A model generated the notes under the pieces. That model saw nothing but the letters and a program-made list of their open reading frames with translations. It had not been told where the DNA came from and did no database searches. Below, in pieces: positions 29,118-37,564 of a stretch of 64,000 nucleotides of DNA. Position 1 is the first letter of the stretch. Every line of letters starts with the position of its first letter. The position numbers and the translations under genes were made by a program. The stretch is from Streptococcus pseudopneumoniae (GTDB lineage: Bacteria > Bacillota > Bacilli > Lactobacillales > Streptococcaceae), in NCBI RefSeq assembly GCF_001068775.1, contig NZ_JWAJ01000077.1, positions 36,385-100,384 on the forward strand, read 5' to 3'.

Positions 29118-31808
29118 ATGAATACGAATAAGGTAAAAGATCCGATTATAGTTTTTATTAGTTCTAAATGCGATGGGAAGTATAGAGAGATGCGTAAAAG
29201 GCTCTCTAAACTCATTAATGATTCGCCTTTAATGAATTCAATTTGTTATGAAGAAGAAGGAAGTCGTAGTGTTAAATCGGAGGAATTTTATGTAAATCAT
29301 GTAAAGTCTTGTGACGTATGCTTGATTATCATTGATAATGAAGATGGAATTAGTCCTTCGGTTTTGAAGGAAATTGACACTGCAAAGAAGCATAATAAAA
29401 AATGTTTATATTTCTTTTGTACTGAAAATTCTAGTGAAAAGACTCAATTACAGGAAGATCTTTATGCCAAAGTAAAATATTCAGAAGTACCTGTGTTTGA
29501 TCAGATCCCTGAAACAGTAATTGAATCAATTGTTGGAGATATTATTTTTTATTATCGTAATAAAAATAGTGATACTGTTGATTACAAAATTTCTGACATC
29601 AATACAGATAAGTATTCTTCAACAATTCTTGATATTTCAAAAGAATCAAAAGTGTTATGTGAATATCTTTTCAAAGTGTTTCAGTTGAACTTATCACAAG
29701 ATGAAAATAAAATATCAAACATTGAGCAGGAGATAATAAAGTTTTTCCAATTTGTTTTTAATAAACATAAATTCTTAGAAATTAATTTTGATATTCTAGA
29801 GGAGTATTTTGTTTCAAAAACTGAAGAGGAATTAAAAGAAATCCTAACTCAAAGATTCAATGCTTTAAAACTATATTTTAGGGGTGATTTAAATGGTGCA
29901 ATATCCATTCTATCTGATAGTTTAGTGAAAGCAACTGACGATGTAAATATTCCAAAATGGATAGTTAACAATATAGCAATAGATTTAAGAAATGTTCAAA
30001 ATGAGAAAGGGAATTATGAAAATAGATGGCCAGTTTCAAATACTGGTCAGGAATATATAAATAAATCAAAAGAGCCTCTTTACTTTCCATTGTTAGATAG
30101 AAGAGAGAAAATGTTTTTTGAGCAAATAGACAAATTTCAAGCAGATAATTTATATTCAGAATCTGTAAAGAGTTATAATCTATGTAATATTGGACTATTT
30201 CAATGGATATCGGAATCATTTATATTATCATTGGGTTATGCCTCTATTACTCATATACAACATGCAAAAAATTTGATGAAAGTGCTATTAAGAACACTTG
30301 CCGAAATGTATGATGGTTATGAATTTAAAAAAGAATTATTTGTCTTAGCAGTAACTTCTTCGGACAAAGAACTAGCGAATTTCTTGCTTAAATCTAAACA
30401 GATAATAGGAACCATTAGTTCAGAAGAGATTGAGTATACTATAAGATTGATTCGTAATATTGAATTTTTTAATAATCGTTTGCGTTCTCAATGTTATTTG
30501 TTACACCATTTTTCAGACTATATAAATGATTCTATAATTGTTTCGTTTCTTATGGAATTTAAAGGAGAGGTCATAAAATGGTTGAATCAAGATAATCGCG
30601 AGTTGAATTTGGAAAAGCCAATTTTTGATGCTTTAAAAAAAGTAATAACACGTTTTAATTATGAAGATACTATTATAATCTTAAACATAATTTTTGAAAA
30701 AAAACTAATTCGGTTTTATGATAGCGCATTTTCTCTATTATGTAGAATGGACTATCGTTGGCTAACAAACCAAACTCAGAAAAAAGTTGGAAATTATTTT
30801 ATATTTAAAAATAATGAATATCAATTAGATGCATATGGAAGTTATAGTAATGCTTTGATTAATTTTGTAAGAAATTCTGCTATTGATAATACCGATTTAT
30901 TAAAGTATATTAAAGAGAATAATTCTGTATTAATGGAGAAAATCAGGCTTGAACTGGAACACAGTATTGTTCCTGAAAAATATATTGATAAATATATTGA
31001 GGACATAATCAACTATAATAGAACTCAAGGAGAAAATGGGATATTTACGTTTTCGGAAGTAAATAATTTCCAAACAATATTTAATATTATTAAGATAGAT
31101 AATGTAAAATTATCTGAAGAGATTTTTAATAGACTTATTGATGTTTGTAAGCAGACTATTATTTCAGATAATCAAATATTAAGTGATAAATATTCTTCAT
31201 TTAACCTTTTATTTCAAATCTATTTTTCTCAGACTCATGACTATAATTGGGAAAAACTAGCAGATGTATTTCAATCAAGTAAAAATACATTACTAGTACA
31301 TAGTGATTTAATTGACGAAAATCCAATTATTTTATCTATTCAACTGAATGTAATGAAAAGTATTTTTGATGGTAATTATAATCTTGTTATTAACGATATA
31401 CTCAAACTATCTGATGAAAATATATTTGAAATTAAGAGAGTAATATCATTTTTGCAAACAATCTTCGAGTTTGATAAATTTTCTCCAAATGGTGAATTTA
31501 TTATGTTTTGTACTTATTTTTGTTTAAACATGACCAAACATTATTCTAGAAATATTAAGATGAATGCAACAGATTTGTTGATTAAACTAACTAAATATGA
31601 AATAGTTAATCAGATTATATTAAATCAACTATCGAATATGATGGATAATTCTAACTCTGATATAAAGCTAGTTATTGTAAAAAATAGAGATAAAATTATT
31701 TCAAATGGTGATTATAAAGAATATATTATAGAGAAGGCAAGATTAGATAATCACTATTTAGTAATTAAGTATGCAAATGAATATAGAATGGAAAATTCTA
31801 ATGAATAA
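29118..31808 (+). CDS. Large TIR-like/DUF4062-like protein, putative Thoeris-like sensor
   Basis: 896 aa. The first 150 residues look like a flavodoxin-fold TIR or DUF4062 domain: IIVFISSKCDGKYREMRKRL (residues 10-29), then SCDVCLIIIDNEDG (64-77) and SPSVLKEIDTAKKHNKK (79-95), with Glu85 in the place of the TIR catalytic glutamate. The remaining 700 residues are helical, AT-rich in coding and without a recognisable motif; there is no P-loop. It probably recognises infection and makes the signal for the upstream Macro protein. It overlaps hsdS by 8 bp. Whether the domain has NADase activity cannot be told from sequence. Confidence 0.62.
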   Translation: MNTNKVKDPIIVFISSKCDGKYREMRKRLSKLINDSPLMNSICYEEEGSRSVKSEEFYVNHVKSCDVCLIIIDNEDGISPSVLKEIDTAKKHNKKCLYFFCTENSSEKTQLQEDLYAKVKYSEVPVFDQIPETVIESIVGDIIFYYRNKNSDTVDYKISDINTDKYSSTILDISKESKVLCEYLFKVFQLNLSQDENKISNIEQEIIKFFQFVFNKHKFLEINFDILEEYFVSKTEEELKEILTQRFNALKLYFRGDLNGAISILSDSLVKATDDVNIPKWIVNNIAIDLRNVQNEKGNYENRWPVSNTGQEYINKSKEPLYFPLLDRREKMFFEQIDKFQADNLYSESVKSYNLCNIGLFQWISESFILSLGYASITHIQHAKNLMKVLLRTLAEMYDGYEFKKELFVLAVTSSDKELANFLLKSKQIIGTISSEEIEYTIRLIRNIEFFNNRLRSQCYLLHHFSDYINDSIIVSFLMEFKGEVIKWLNQDNRELNLEKPIFDALKKVITRFNYEDTIIILNIIFEKKLIRFYDSAFSLLCRMDYRWLTNQTQKKVGNYFIFKNNEYQLDAYGSYSNALINFVRNSAIDNTDLLKYIKENNSVLMEKIRLELEHSIVPEKYIDKYIEDIINYNRTQGENGIFTFSEVNNFQTIFNIIKIDNVKLSEEIFNRLIDVCKQTIISDNQILSDKYSSFNLLFQIYFSQTHDYNWEKLADVFQSSKNTLLVHSDLIDENPIILSIQLNVMKSIFDGNYNLVINDILKLSDENIFEIKRVISFLQTIFEFDKFSPNGEFIMFCTYFCLNMTKHYSRNIKMNATDLLIKLTKYEIVNQIILNQLSNMMDNSNSDIKLVIVKNRDKIISNGDYKEYIIEKARLDNHYLVIKYANEYRMENSNE

Positions 31809-32961
31809 TTTTAAAATTCCAAAAATTAGGTTTAACAATTTTGAAGCTTTTTGGGTAGAAAAAAGAATTGCAGATATAGTCAAAATATCTGCTGGTGGTG
31901 ATGTAGATAAAGTAAAATTGAAAGAAAGTGGGCAATATCCCGTTATTGCAAATGCTTTGACAAACAAAGGAATCGTTGGGTTTTATGACGATTATAAAGT
32001 GAAAGCTCCGGCAGTGACTGTTACAGGTCGCGGAGATGTTGGATATGCAGTAGCTCGACATGAAAATTTTACTCCGGTTGTTAGACTTCTGACTCTTCAA
32101 TCGGAAAATATTGATGTTGATTATCTTGAAAATCAGATTAATTCAATGAGAATTTTAAATGAGTCTACGGGTGTTCCTCAACTAACAGCTCCTCAACTTG
32201 GGAACTACAAAGTGTATCATCCTGAAATTGATGAACAATCCACCATCGGTTCTCTCTTCCGCACCCTCGACGAACTTCTTACTAGTTACAAGGACAATCT
32301 TGCCAACTACCAATCTCTCAAGGTTACCATGCTTTCTAAGATGTTTCCAAAAACTGGACAGACGGTACCTGAGATTCGTTTGGATGGATTTGAAGGTGAG
32401 TGGGAAGAAAAGTATATTGGGGAGCTAGCTGATATTGTTCGAGGTGCTTCTCCGAGACCAATACAAGATCCAAAATGGTTTGATCCAAATTCAGAAATTG
32501 GCTGGTTACGTATCTCTGATGTGACAAGTCAGAATGGCAGAATTCATAGTTTGGAACAAAAAATATCAAAATTAGGTCAAGAAAAAACAAGAGTTCTGAC
32601 GGAACCTCATTTATTACTTAGTATTGCTGCCACTGTTGGAAAGCCCGTTGTTAACTACGTTAAAACTGGCGTACATGATGGATTTTTAATTTTTATGAAT
32701 CCAAAATTTGATAGAGAATTTATGTTTCAATGGCTAGAAATGTATAGAGAAAAATGGAATCGATACGGTCAACCAGGAAGTCAAGTTAATCTCAATAGTG
32801 ATATTGTAAAAAATCAAAAGATATTAGTTCCTTGTATGGAAGAACAACAAGCCATCGGCTCCTATTTCTCTAATCTTGATAACCTCATCAACTCTCATCA
32901 AGAAAAAATTTCTCAGCTAGAAACTTTGAAAAAGAAACTCTTGCAGGATATGTTTATATAA
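31801..32961 (+). CDS. hsdS: Type I restriction enzyme specificity subunit (HsdS)
   Basis: 386 aa. Two target-recognition domains, each beginning with a similar anchor: IPKIRFNNFEAFWVEK and VPEIRLDGFEGEWEEK. The central conserved helix is QSTIGSLFRTLDELLTSYK, and the C-terminal one QQAIGSYFSNLDNLINSHQ. The start at 31801 has GGA eight bases upstream; a longer start at 31771 would overlap the previous gene more. TRDs are AT-rich while the conserved helices are GC-richer, a mosaic pattern expected from TRD exchange. No second hsdS copy or recombinase is present here. Confidence 0.94.
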   Translation: MNNFKIPKIRFNNFEAFWVEKRIADIVKISAGGDVDKVKLKESGQYPVIANALTNKGIVGFYDDYKVKAPAVTVTGRGDVGYAVARHENFTPVVRLLTLQSENIDVDYLENQINSMRILNESTGVPQLTAPQLGNYKVYHPEIDEQSTIGSLFRTLDELLTSYKDNLANYQSLKVTMLSKMFPKTGQTVPEIRLDGFEGEWEEKYIGELADIVRGASPRPIQDPKWFDPNSEIGWLRISDVTSQNGRIHSLEQKISKLGQEKTRVLTEPHLLLSIAATVGKPVVNYVKTGVHDGFLIFMNPKFDREFMFQWLEMYREKWNRYGQPGSQVNLNSDIVKNQKILVPCMEEQQAIGSYFSNLDNLINSHQEKISQLETLKKKLLQDMFI

Positions 32962-32976
32962 AAGGAGTGCAGTAAA

Positions 32977-33885
32977 ATGTCAAAAGTAAAATCAGAAACT
33001 CTAAAGAAAGAAGAAAAACCTGTAGTAGCTATATGCTATGATTTCGATAAAACTCTGTCTCCTGATGATATGCAAGCTCAAGGGTTTATCCAGAAGCTAG
33101 GGTATGAAATTGGAGAGTTTTGGAAGAAGTCAAATGGTTTTGCTCATAAAAATGATATGGACCAAAATCTAGCCTATATGTATACTATGAAAACAGAATC
33201 TGCAGGAAAAGTTTTATTTACAAAAACTGAACTAGCTAGGTTTGGCTCAGAAGTAGAATTATTCGATGGAGTTGAAGGCTGGTTTGAACGAATTAGAAAG
33301 TATGGGGAAGAACGAGGTGTTACTGTTGAGCACTATATTATTTCATCGGGGTTGAAAGAGATGATAGAAGGTACTTCTATAGCTAAAAAGGGGGCCTTTA
33401 AGAAAATTTATGCGACTTCTTTTTATTGTGATGAAAATGGGGTTGCAGTCTGGCCAGCTCAAGTAGTGAATTATACCAATAAGACGCAATTCCTATTTCG
33501 AATCACCAAAGGTGTTCTGGATGTGAATGACTCTGCAGTCAATGAATTTTTCCCAGAGAGTGATTTACGAGTTCCTTTTAGAAATATGATTTATCTGGGT
33601 GATAGTGATACTGATATCCCCTGCATGAAATTAGTTAAAATGCGAGGAGGCTATTCTATTGGTGTATTCAATCCAAAAACGAATGACAGAACTAAAGTTC
33701 ACAAAATGACTCGTGATAGTCGTATTGATTACTTTGTACCAGCAGATTACTCGGAAAATACGGAACTTGATAATTTAATCAAGACAATTATTGATAAAAC
33801 AGTATTTAATGAAAAATTGGAAAATAAGAAAAATGCTGATAAAGTTGAAGCAGGCACAAGAAAACTGAGAGCAAAGAAAAAATGA
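32977..33885 (+). CDS. HAD-superfamily phosphatase (phosphoserine phosphatase-like)
   Basis: 302 aa. Motif I is ICYDFDKTLSP near residue 20, motif II HYIISSGLKEMI, and motif IV YLGDSDTDIPCM, giving a complete catalytic set of a soluble HAD phosphatase. The C-terminal 30 residues are Lys-rich (ENKKNADKVEAGTRKLRAKK), perhaps nucleic-acid binding. An AAAGGAG ribosome binding site lies 15 bp after hsdS, so it is co-transcribed with the restriction genes. HAD proteins are often found in defence loci, but the substrate is unknown. Confidence 0.82.
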   Translation: MSKVKSETLKKEEKPVVAICYDFDKTLSPDDMQAQGFIQKLGYEIGEFWKKSNGFAHKNDMDQNLAYMYTMKTESAGKVLFTKTELARFGSEVELFDGVEGWFERIRKYGEERGVTVEHYIISSGLKEMIEGTSIAKKGAFKKIYATSFYCDENGVAVWPAQVVNYTNKTQFLFRITKGVLDVNDSAVNEFFPESDLRVPFRNMIYLGDSDTDIPCMKLVKMRGGYSIGVFNPKTNDRTKVHKMTRDSRIDYFVPADYSENTELDNLIKTIIDKTVFNEKLENKKNADKVEAGTRKLRAKKK

Positions 33886-33967
33886 ATTGAGTCATTTTCA
33901 AATTTGGATAAGCGTGAACTAAACATTACTGGGTATTACGTATTTTATATAATTAAAGGGAGAACTC

Positions 33968-34723
33968 ATGGTATCTGTAACACAACGTATAAAAGAAATT
34001 AACCAACCTCGAGGAGGCTACCTGCCCATCAAGTTATTTTCAGTAGAGCAGTTCGAAGATCACAGAGTTCTGCATCCGGTAGAGTCTGTGTCTCCTAGTT
34101 TAGTGGGGATTTGTGTGGACTACTTAACTCGATTTATGAAAGGGGCAGAAGCCCGTGATGCTTTCAGAATATCTCTCTTGGGAGCTCAGATGGTGGGTAT
34201 GGGAGACCTAGCAGAAGCACTGCTCGATTTGGTGACAGGATTGGACGATTTATCGATAGAAAGTGCTTGTCGTTTGGTTTCTTTTGATGTCGTTTTTCGT
34301 GCGGGGAAACAGTATTATAAGCCTTTTGAGGAAATTACAGTGGATGCCGAAACGATAGAAAATATTCGCATCATGGTGGAACGAAGTCTTTGCTTTTTCG
34401 ACCTCTATGGTCCTTTAGTAAAAGATGGCTTTAACTTTTTGGGAGGCTATACAGATACGATTGATAAGGGGGATGGAGATTTTCTAACCAAGGATACATT
34501 ATGGGATTTTAAGGTGACTAAAACAGCTCCTAATAAAGACCATACACTACAAGTCCTTGTATACTATATCATGGGTTTACATTCCTTTGACCCTGACTTC
34601 CTTTCTATCGAAAATCTTGGATTTTATAACCCTCGAAAAAATATCGTTTATCAACTTCCAGTTTCTTCTATTCCTTTAGATTTGATTCGAACGATTGAGA
34701 ATGAAGTGATATGTTATAAATGA
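33968..34723 (+). CDS. Putative PD-(D/E)XK nuclease-like protein in the restriction locus
   Basis: 251 aa, no certain family. The C-terminal half carries a pattern expected of PD-(D/E)XK folds: GGYTDTIDKGDGDFL (Asp), TLWDFKVTKTAP (D-x-K), then HTLQVLVYYIMGLHS (Q-x3-Y helix), as in RecB-like nucleases. The N-terminal 120 residues are helical and unassigned. AAAGGGAG precedes the ATG, and TATAAT at 33948 may be a weak promoter. Its place between hsdS and hsdM suggests a role in the defence operon. Alternatives: a structural protein with an inactive nuclease fold. Confidence 0.6.
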   Translation: MVSVTQRIKEINQPRGGYLPIKLFSVEQFEDHRVLHPVESVSPSLVGICVDYLTRFMKGAEARDAFRISLLGAQMVGMGDLAEALLDLVTGLDDLSIESACRLVSFDVVFRAGKQYYKPFEEITVDAETIENIRIMVERSLCFFDLYGPLVKDGFNFLGGYTDTIDKGDGDFLTKDTLWDFKVTKTAPNKDHTLQVLVYYIMGLHSFDPDFLSIENLGFYNPRKNIVYQLPVSSIPLDLIRTIENEVICYK

Positions 34724-34768
34724 TTGCTTATTTAAAAAAATTAATTGCAAAACTTAGAAAGAAACACT

Positions 34769-36370
34769 ATGGAAACAACACAAACTTCCCAGTCGCTCTA
34801 TCAAGCCCTGTGGAACTCAGCGGATGTTCTCCGCTCTAAGATGGATGCTAATGACTATAAGTCCTATCTCTTGGGCATGGTCTTTTATAAGTATCTGTCA
34901 GACAAGATGCTCTTTTTCGTAGCTGAGACCATGGAAGAAGGGACAGATAGTCTTGAGGATGCCCTTGAGGTTTATCGCAACTACTACGAGGATGCGGATA
35001 CCCATGAGGACCTGTTATCAGTTATGAGCGACGAGCTCAACTATAGTATCAAGCCAGACCTGACTTTTACCGCTCTAGTAGCAAGGGTCAATGAGGGGAC
35101 TTTCCAGCTGGAAGATCTAGCTCAAGGTTTTCGTGATATCGAGCAAAGCGACGACCTCTATGAAAATCTCTTTGAAGATATCGACCTCTACTCTAAAAAG
35201 TTAGGGGCAACTCCGCAAAAGCAAAATCAAACAGTGGCAGCAGTCATGAAGGAGTTGGCTGTGCTAGATGTGGCTGATCATGCTGGTGATATGCTTGGGG
35301 ATGCCTATGAGTATCTGATTGGACAGTTTGCGACTGACTCGGGTAAGAAAGCTGGTGAGTTTTATACACCTCAGCCTGTTGCCAAGCTCATGACTCAGAT
35401 TGCTTTTTTAGGTCGTGAGGATCAGCAAGGTTTTACCATCTATGATGCGACCATGGGTTCTGGCTCTCTCTTGCTCAATGCCAAGAAATACTCTCATAAA
35501 CCGCAAACGGTGGTCTACTTTGGTCAGGAGCTCAATACCTCCACTTATAACTTGGCTCGGATGAACATGATTCTACACGGGGTTCCAGTTGAGAATCAAT
35601 TTCTCCACAATGCCGATACCTTGGATGAAGACTGGCCGACTCAAGAACCGACTAACTTTGATGGTGTTCTCATGAACCCTCCCTACTCTGCCAAGTGGTC
35701 AGCAAGCTCTGGTTTTATGGCGGACCCTCGTTTCTCTCCTTTTGGGAAACTGGCGCCCCAGTCCAAGGCTGACTTTGCCTTCCTCTTGCATGGATATTAC
35801 CACCTCAAGCAGGATAATGGGGTCATGGCTATCGTTCTTCCCCATGGTGTTCTCTTCCGTGGTAATGCGGAGGGAACCATTCGCAAGGCCTTGCTAGAAG
35901 AAGGAGCTATTGATACGGTTATCGGTTTACCTGCAAATATCTTCTTTAATACCAGCATTCCGACCACGGTCATCATTCTCAAGAAGAACCGTACCAATCG
36001 TGATGTTTACTTTATCGATGCTTCTAAGGAGTTTGATAAGGGGAAAAATCAGAATATCATGACGGATGTTCATATCGAGAAGATTCTGGAAGCCTACAAG
36101 TCTCGTGAAGAGATTGATAAGTTTGCCCATCTGGCAAGTTATGAAGAAATCGTCGAAAATGACTACAACCTTAATATCCCTCGCTATGTAGATACCTTTG
36201 AGGAAGAAGAAGTCGAGCCACTGACAGACATCGTCAGCAAGATTAACAAGAGAAATGAAGCAATCGAAAACCAAACAGCTTCATTGCTTGAAATGCTCGG
36301 TCAACTCCACGGAACAACACCAGAAGCCGATGCCGAACTAAAACAGTTCTTGAAGGAATTTAAAGGGTGA
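34769..36370 (+). CDS. hsdM: Type I restriction-modification methyltransferase subunit (HsdM)
   Basis: 533 aa, N6-adenine methyltransferase. The N-terminal helical HsdM_N domain has WNSADVLRSKMDANDYKSYL. The SAM motif I is YDATMGSGSLLLNA, catalytic motif IV is LMNPPYSAKW, and GEFYTPQPVAKLM lies just before motif I. With HsdS it methylates the target sequence; with HsdR it restricts. The TTG at 34745 is possible, but the ATG at 34769 with AGAAAG upstream matches family N-termini. The order hsdR-hsdS-hsdM with inserted genes differs from the usual hsdR-hsdM-hsdS. Confidence 0.95.
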   Translation: METTQTSQSLYQALWNSADVLRSKMDANDYKSYLLGMVFYKYLSDKMLFFVAETMEEGTDSLEDALEVYRNYYEDADTHEDLLSVMSDELNYSIKPDLTFTALVARVNEGTFQLEDLAQGFRDIEQSDDLYENLFEDIDLYSKKLGATPQKQNQTVAAVMKELAVLDVADHAGDMLGDAYEYLIGQFATDSGKKAGEFYTPQPVAKLMTQIAFLGREDQQGFTIYDATMGSGSLLLNAKKYSHKPQTVVYFGQELNTSTYNLARMNMILHGVPVENQFLHNADTLDEDWPTQEPTNFDGVLMNPPYSAKWSASSGFMADPRFSPFGKLAPQSKADFAFLLHGYYHLKQDNGVMAIVLPHGVLFRGNAEGTIRKALLEEGAIDTVIGLPANIFFNTSIPTTVIILKKNRTNRDVYFIDASKEFDKGKNQNIMTDVHIEKILEAYKSREEIDKFAHLASYEEIVENDYNLNIPRYVDTFEEEEVEPLTDIVSKINKRNEAIENQTASLLEMLGQLHGTTPEADAELKQFLKEFKG

Positions 36371-36462
36371 TAGGCGTAATCAATTCGCTCATAATTCGCT
36401 CATTTTATAGATATAACTTTGTTTCCGTATTTCCTGGGAACTAGTAGAAGGTTAGGAGAAAT

Positions 36463-36867
36463 ATGGAAAATAACAACCAACGTGCCCTTTGTCAGCAACT
36501 CTGGGCAGAAAACAAATACCTTGTTTTGAGTCATTCTAGCAATATTTACAAGGATATTCGCCAGTATCTCAAGCAAGAAGTGGTGGAAGTGAGTCAGGTT
36601 CAAGAGATGATTGACCGTGCCTGCCAGATTCCAGAACACAGGGGTCAGGTTTGCAATGCCTTCCAGCATATTTGGGGCTATTTCAAAAAGAAAGCGACAG
36701 ATGCTGAGTGCAAGGATTACATGCTCTTGTTGGATCGCTACCGCTTTGGTCAGGCTTCTAAGGAAGACTTGATTGCTAAGACTCGAGACTTGCTTGAACG
36801 ATACCCAAATGCTTATCTGCAACATTCTACCTTGTTGAAAGGAGACTCCCATGAGACTTTGGCATGA
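36463..36867 (+). CDS. DUF1722 (YbgA-like) protein
   Basis: 134 aa, soluble and helical. CQQLWAENKYLVLSHSSNIY and YLQHSTLLKGDSHE fit the DUF1722/YbgA family, which often starts with a 'W..yKy.vlaHs...Y' pattern. In Enterobacteria ybgA sits next to the photolyase gene phr. Here the gene overlaps by 17 bp a probable pyrimidine-dimer glycosylase, so a link with DNA repair is likely by context only. GGAGAA is the ribosome binding site. The 92 bp upstream contains a tandem 11-bp repeat (ATTCGCTCATA). Confidence 0.7.
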   Translation: MENNNQRALCQQLWAENKYLVLSHSSNIYKDIRQYLKQEVVEVSQVQEMIDRACQIPEHRGQVCNAFQHIWGYFKKKATDAECKDYMLLLDRYRFGQASKEDLIAKTRDLLERYPNAYLQHSTLLKGDSHETLA

Positions 36868-37216
36868 GTCTTTGATCCCACAACTGCCCCGTCCTCAGCT
36901 CTTGGGGCAACATCGAGAGTGTTGCGCTCTGCGTGGCAATGGCTGGGGCAGAAAGCATGCGACAGTTGACTATGTCTTTACCCACTCGCCCTATCGTCTC
37001 TATGCCTATCATGACTTGATCATGGGGGAGATGGCGCGTCGTGGCTACAATGTCAGTCCAGAGTGGCTGGATAAGAACTACCGTGGCAAGACCTGCCCTC
37101 CTTATGAAAATTTAACAGAGGAGAGGCTGAAAAGTCCTATCTATAGCGAACACGACTCTGCCTACTATGAGGAGTGTCTGGCTAATCTCCGTGATAAGGG
37201 GATAGAGCTGGAGTAA
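36851..37216 (+). CDS. Pyrimidine dimer DNA glycosylase/endonuclease V-like protein
   Basis: 121 aa. The N-terminus MRLWHESLIPQLPRPQLLGQ, with HRECCALRGNGWG next, and later HATVDYVFTHSPYRLYAYH match the TIGR02328/Pyr_excise group related to T4 endonuclease V. T4 DenV cuts the glycosylic bond at UV dimers using its N-terminal amine and an early Glu. GAAAGGAG lies 7 bp before the ATG. It overlaps the DUF1722 gene, indicating translational coupling. Assignment to the family is from remembered motifs; activity is not proven. Confidence 0.65.
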   Translation: MRLWHESLIPQLPRPQLLGQHRECCALRGNGWGRKHATVDYVFTHSPYRLYAYHDLIMGEMARRGYNVSPEWLDKNYRGKTCPPYENLTEERLKSPIYSEHDSAYYEECLANLRDKGIELE

Positions 37217-37274
37217 TAGTAAGGATTATCTCCAATGGTTAACTCTTTTCGTAAATTTTTCGAATGATAAAAAT

Positions 37275-37459
37275 GAGAGAGTGGGACAGAAATCGGTAAT
37301 TCGTTAGAATTCGATTTCGTCGTCCCACCTCCGCACAGTTGAGTAGGGCTGTAAAAGCTGATGAAATCAGCGTAGTAGAGTCCACTCAACCACTGCGCCT
37401 TGCTCGACAATCCATAGAAAATTGAGAGGCTAGGACTTTTGTCCCAGCCTCTTCTTTTT
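37275..37459 (+). repeat. Dispersed streptococcal intergenic repeat with three hairpins, ending in a terminator
   Basis: The unit starts GAGAGTGGGACAGAAATCG and contains GTGGGAC...GTCCCAC, then GTTGAGTAGGG...CCACTCAAC, then GAGGCTAGGAC-TTTT-GTCCCAGCCTC with a T run at 37453-37459. The last hairpin (37423-37459) is a strong intrinsic terminator. Similar elements are common between genes in mitis-group genomes, from memory. It fills most of the gap 37217-37550. Confidence 0.65.
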
Positions 37460-37504
37460 ATGAATATTTGGATTTACTTTTAATAACTTTTAAGTTATAA
37501 TTTT

Positions 37505-37564
37505 AAAAAAGCCAAGCATGAACTGAAGGACTTAAAAGAAAGAGGGTTAAGTGATGAAAAATAG
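37505..37564 (+). pseudogene. Remnant of a HigB/RelE-type toxin gene (C-terminal end only)
   Basis: The frame reads KKAKHELKDLKERGLSDEK then TAG at 37562-37564, very like the C-terminus of Gp49/HigB-type toxins. Upstream there is no start codon and a stop at 37484, so only the tail remains. It overlaps the antitoxin start, as in intact higBA operons. Short length makes this an interpretation from pattern. Confidence 0.6.
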
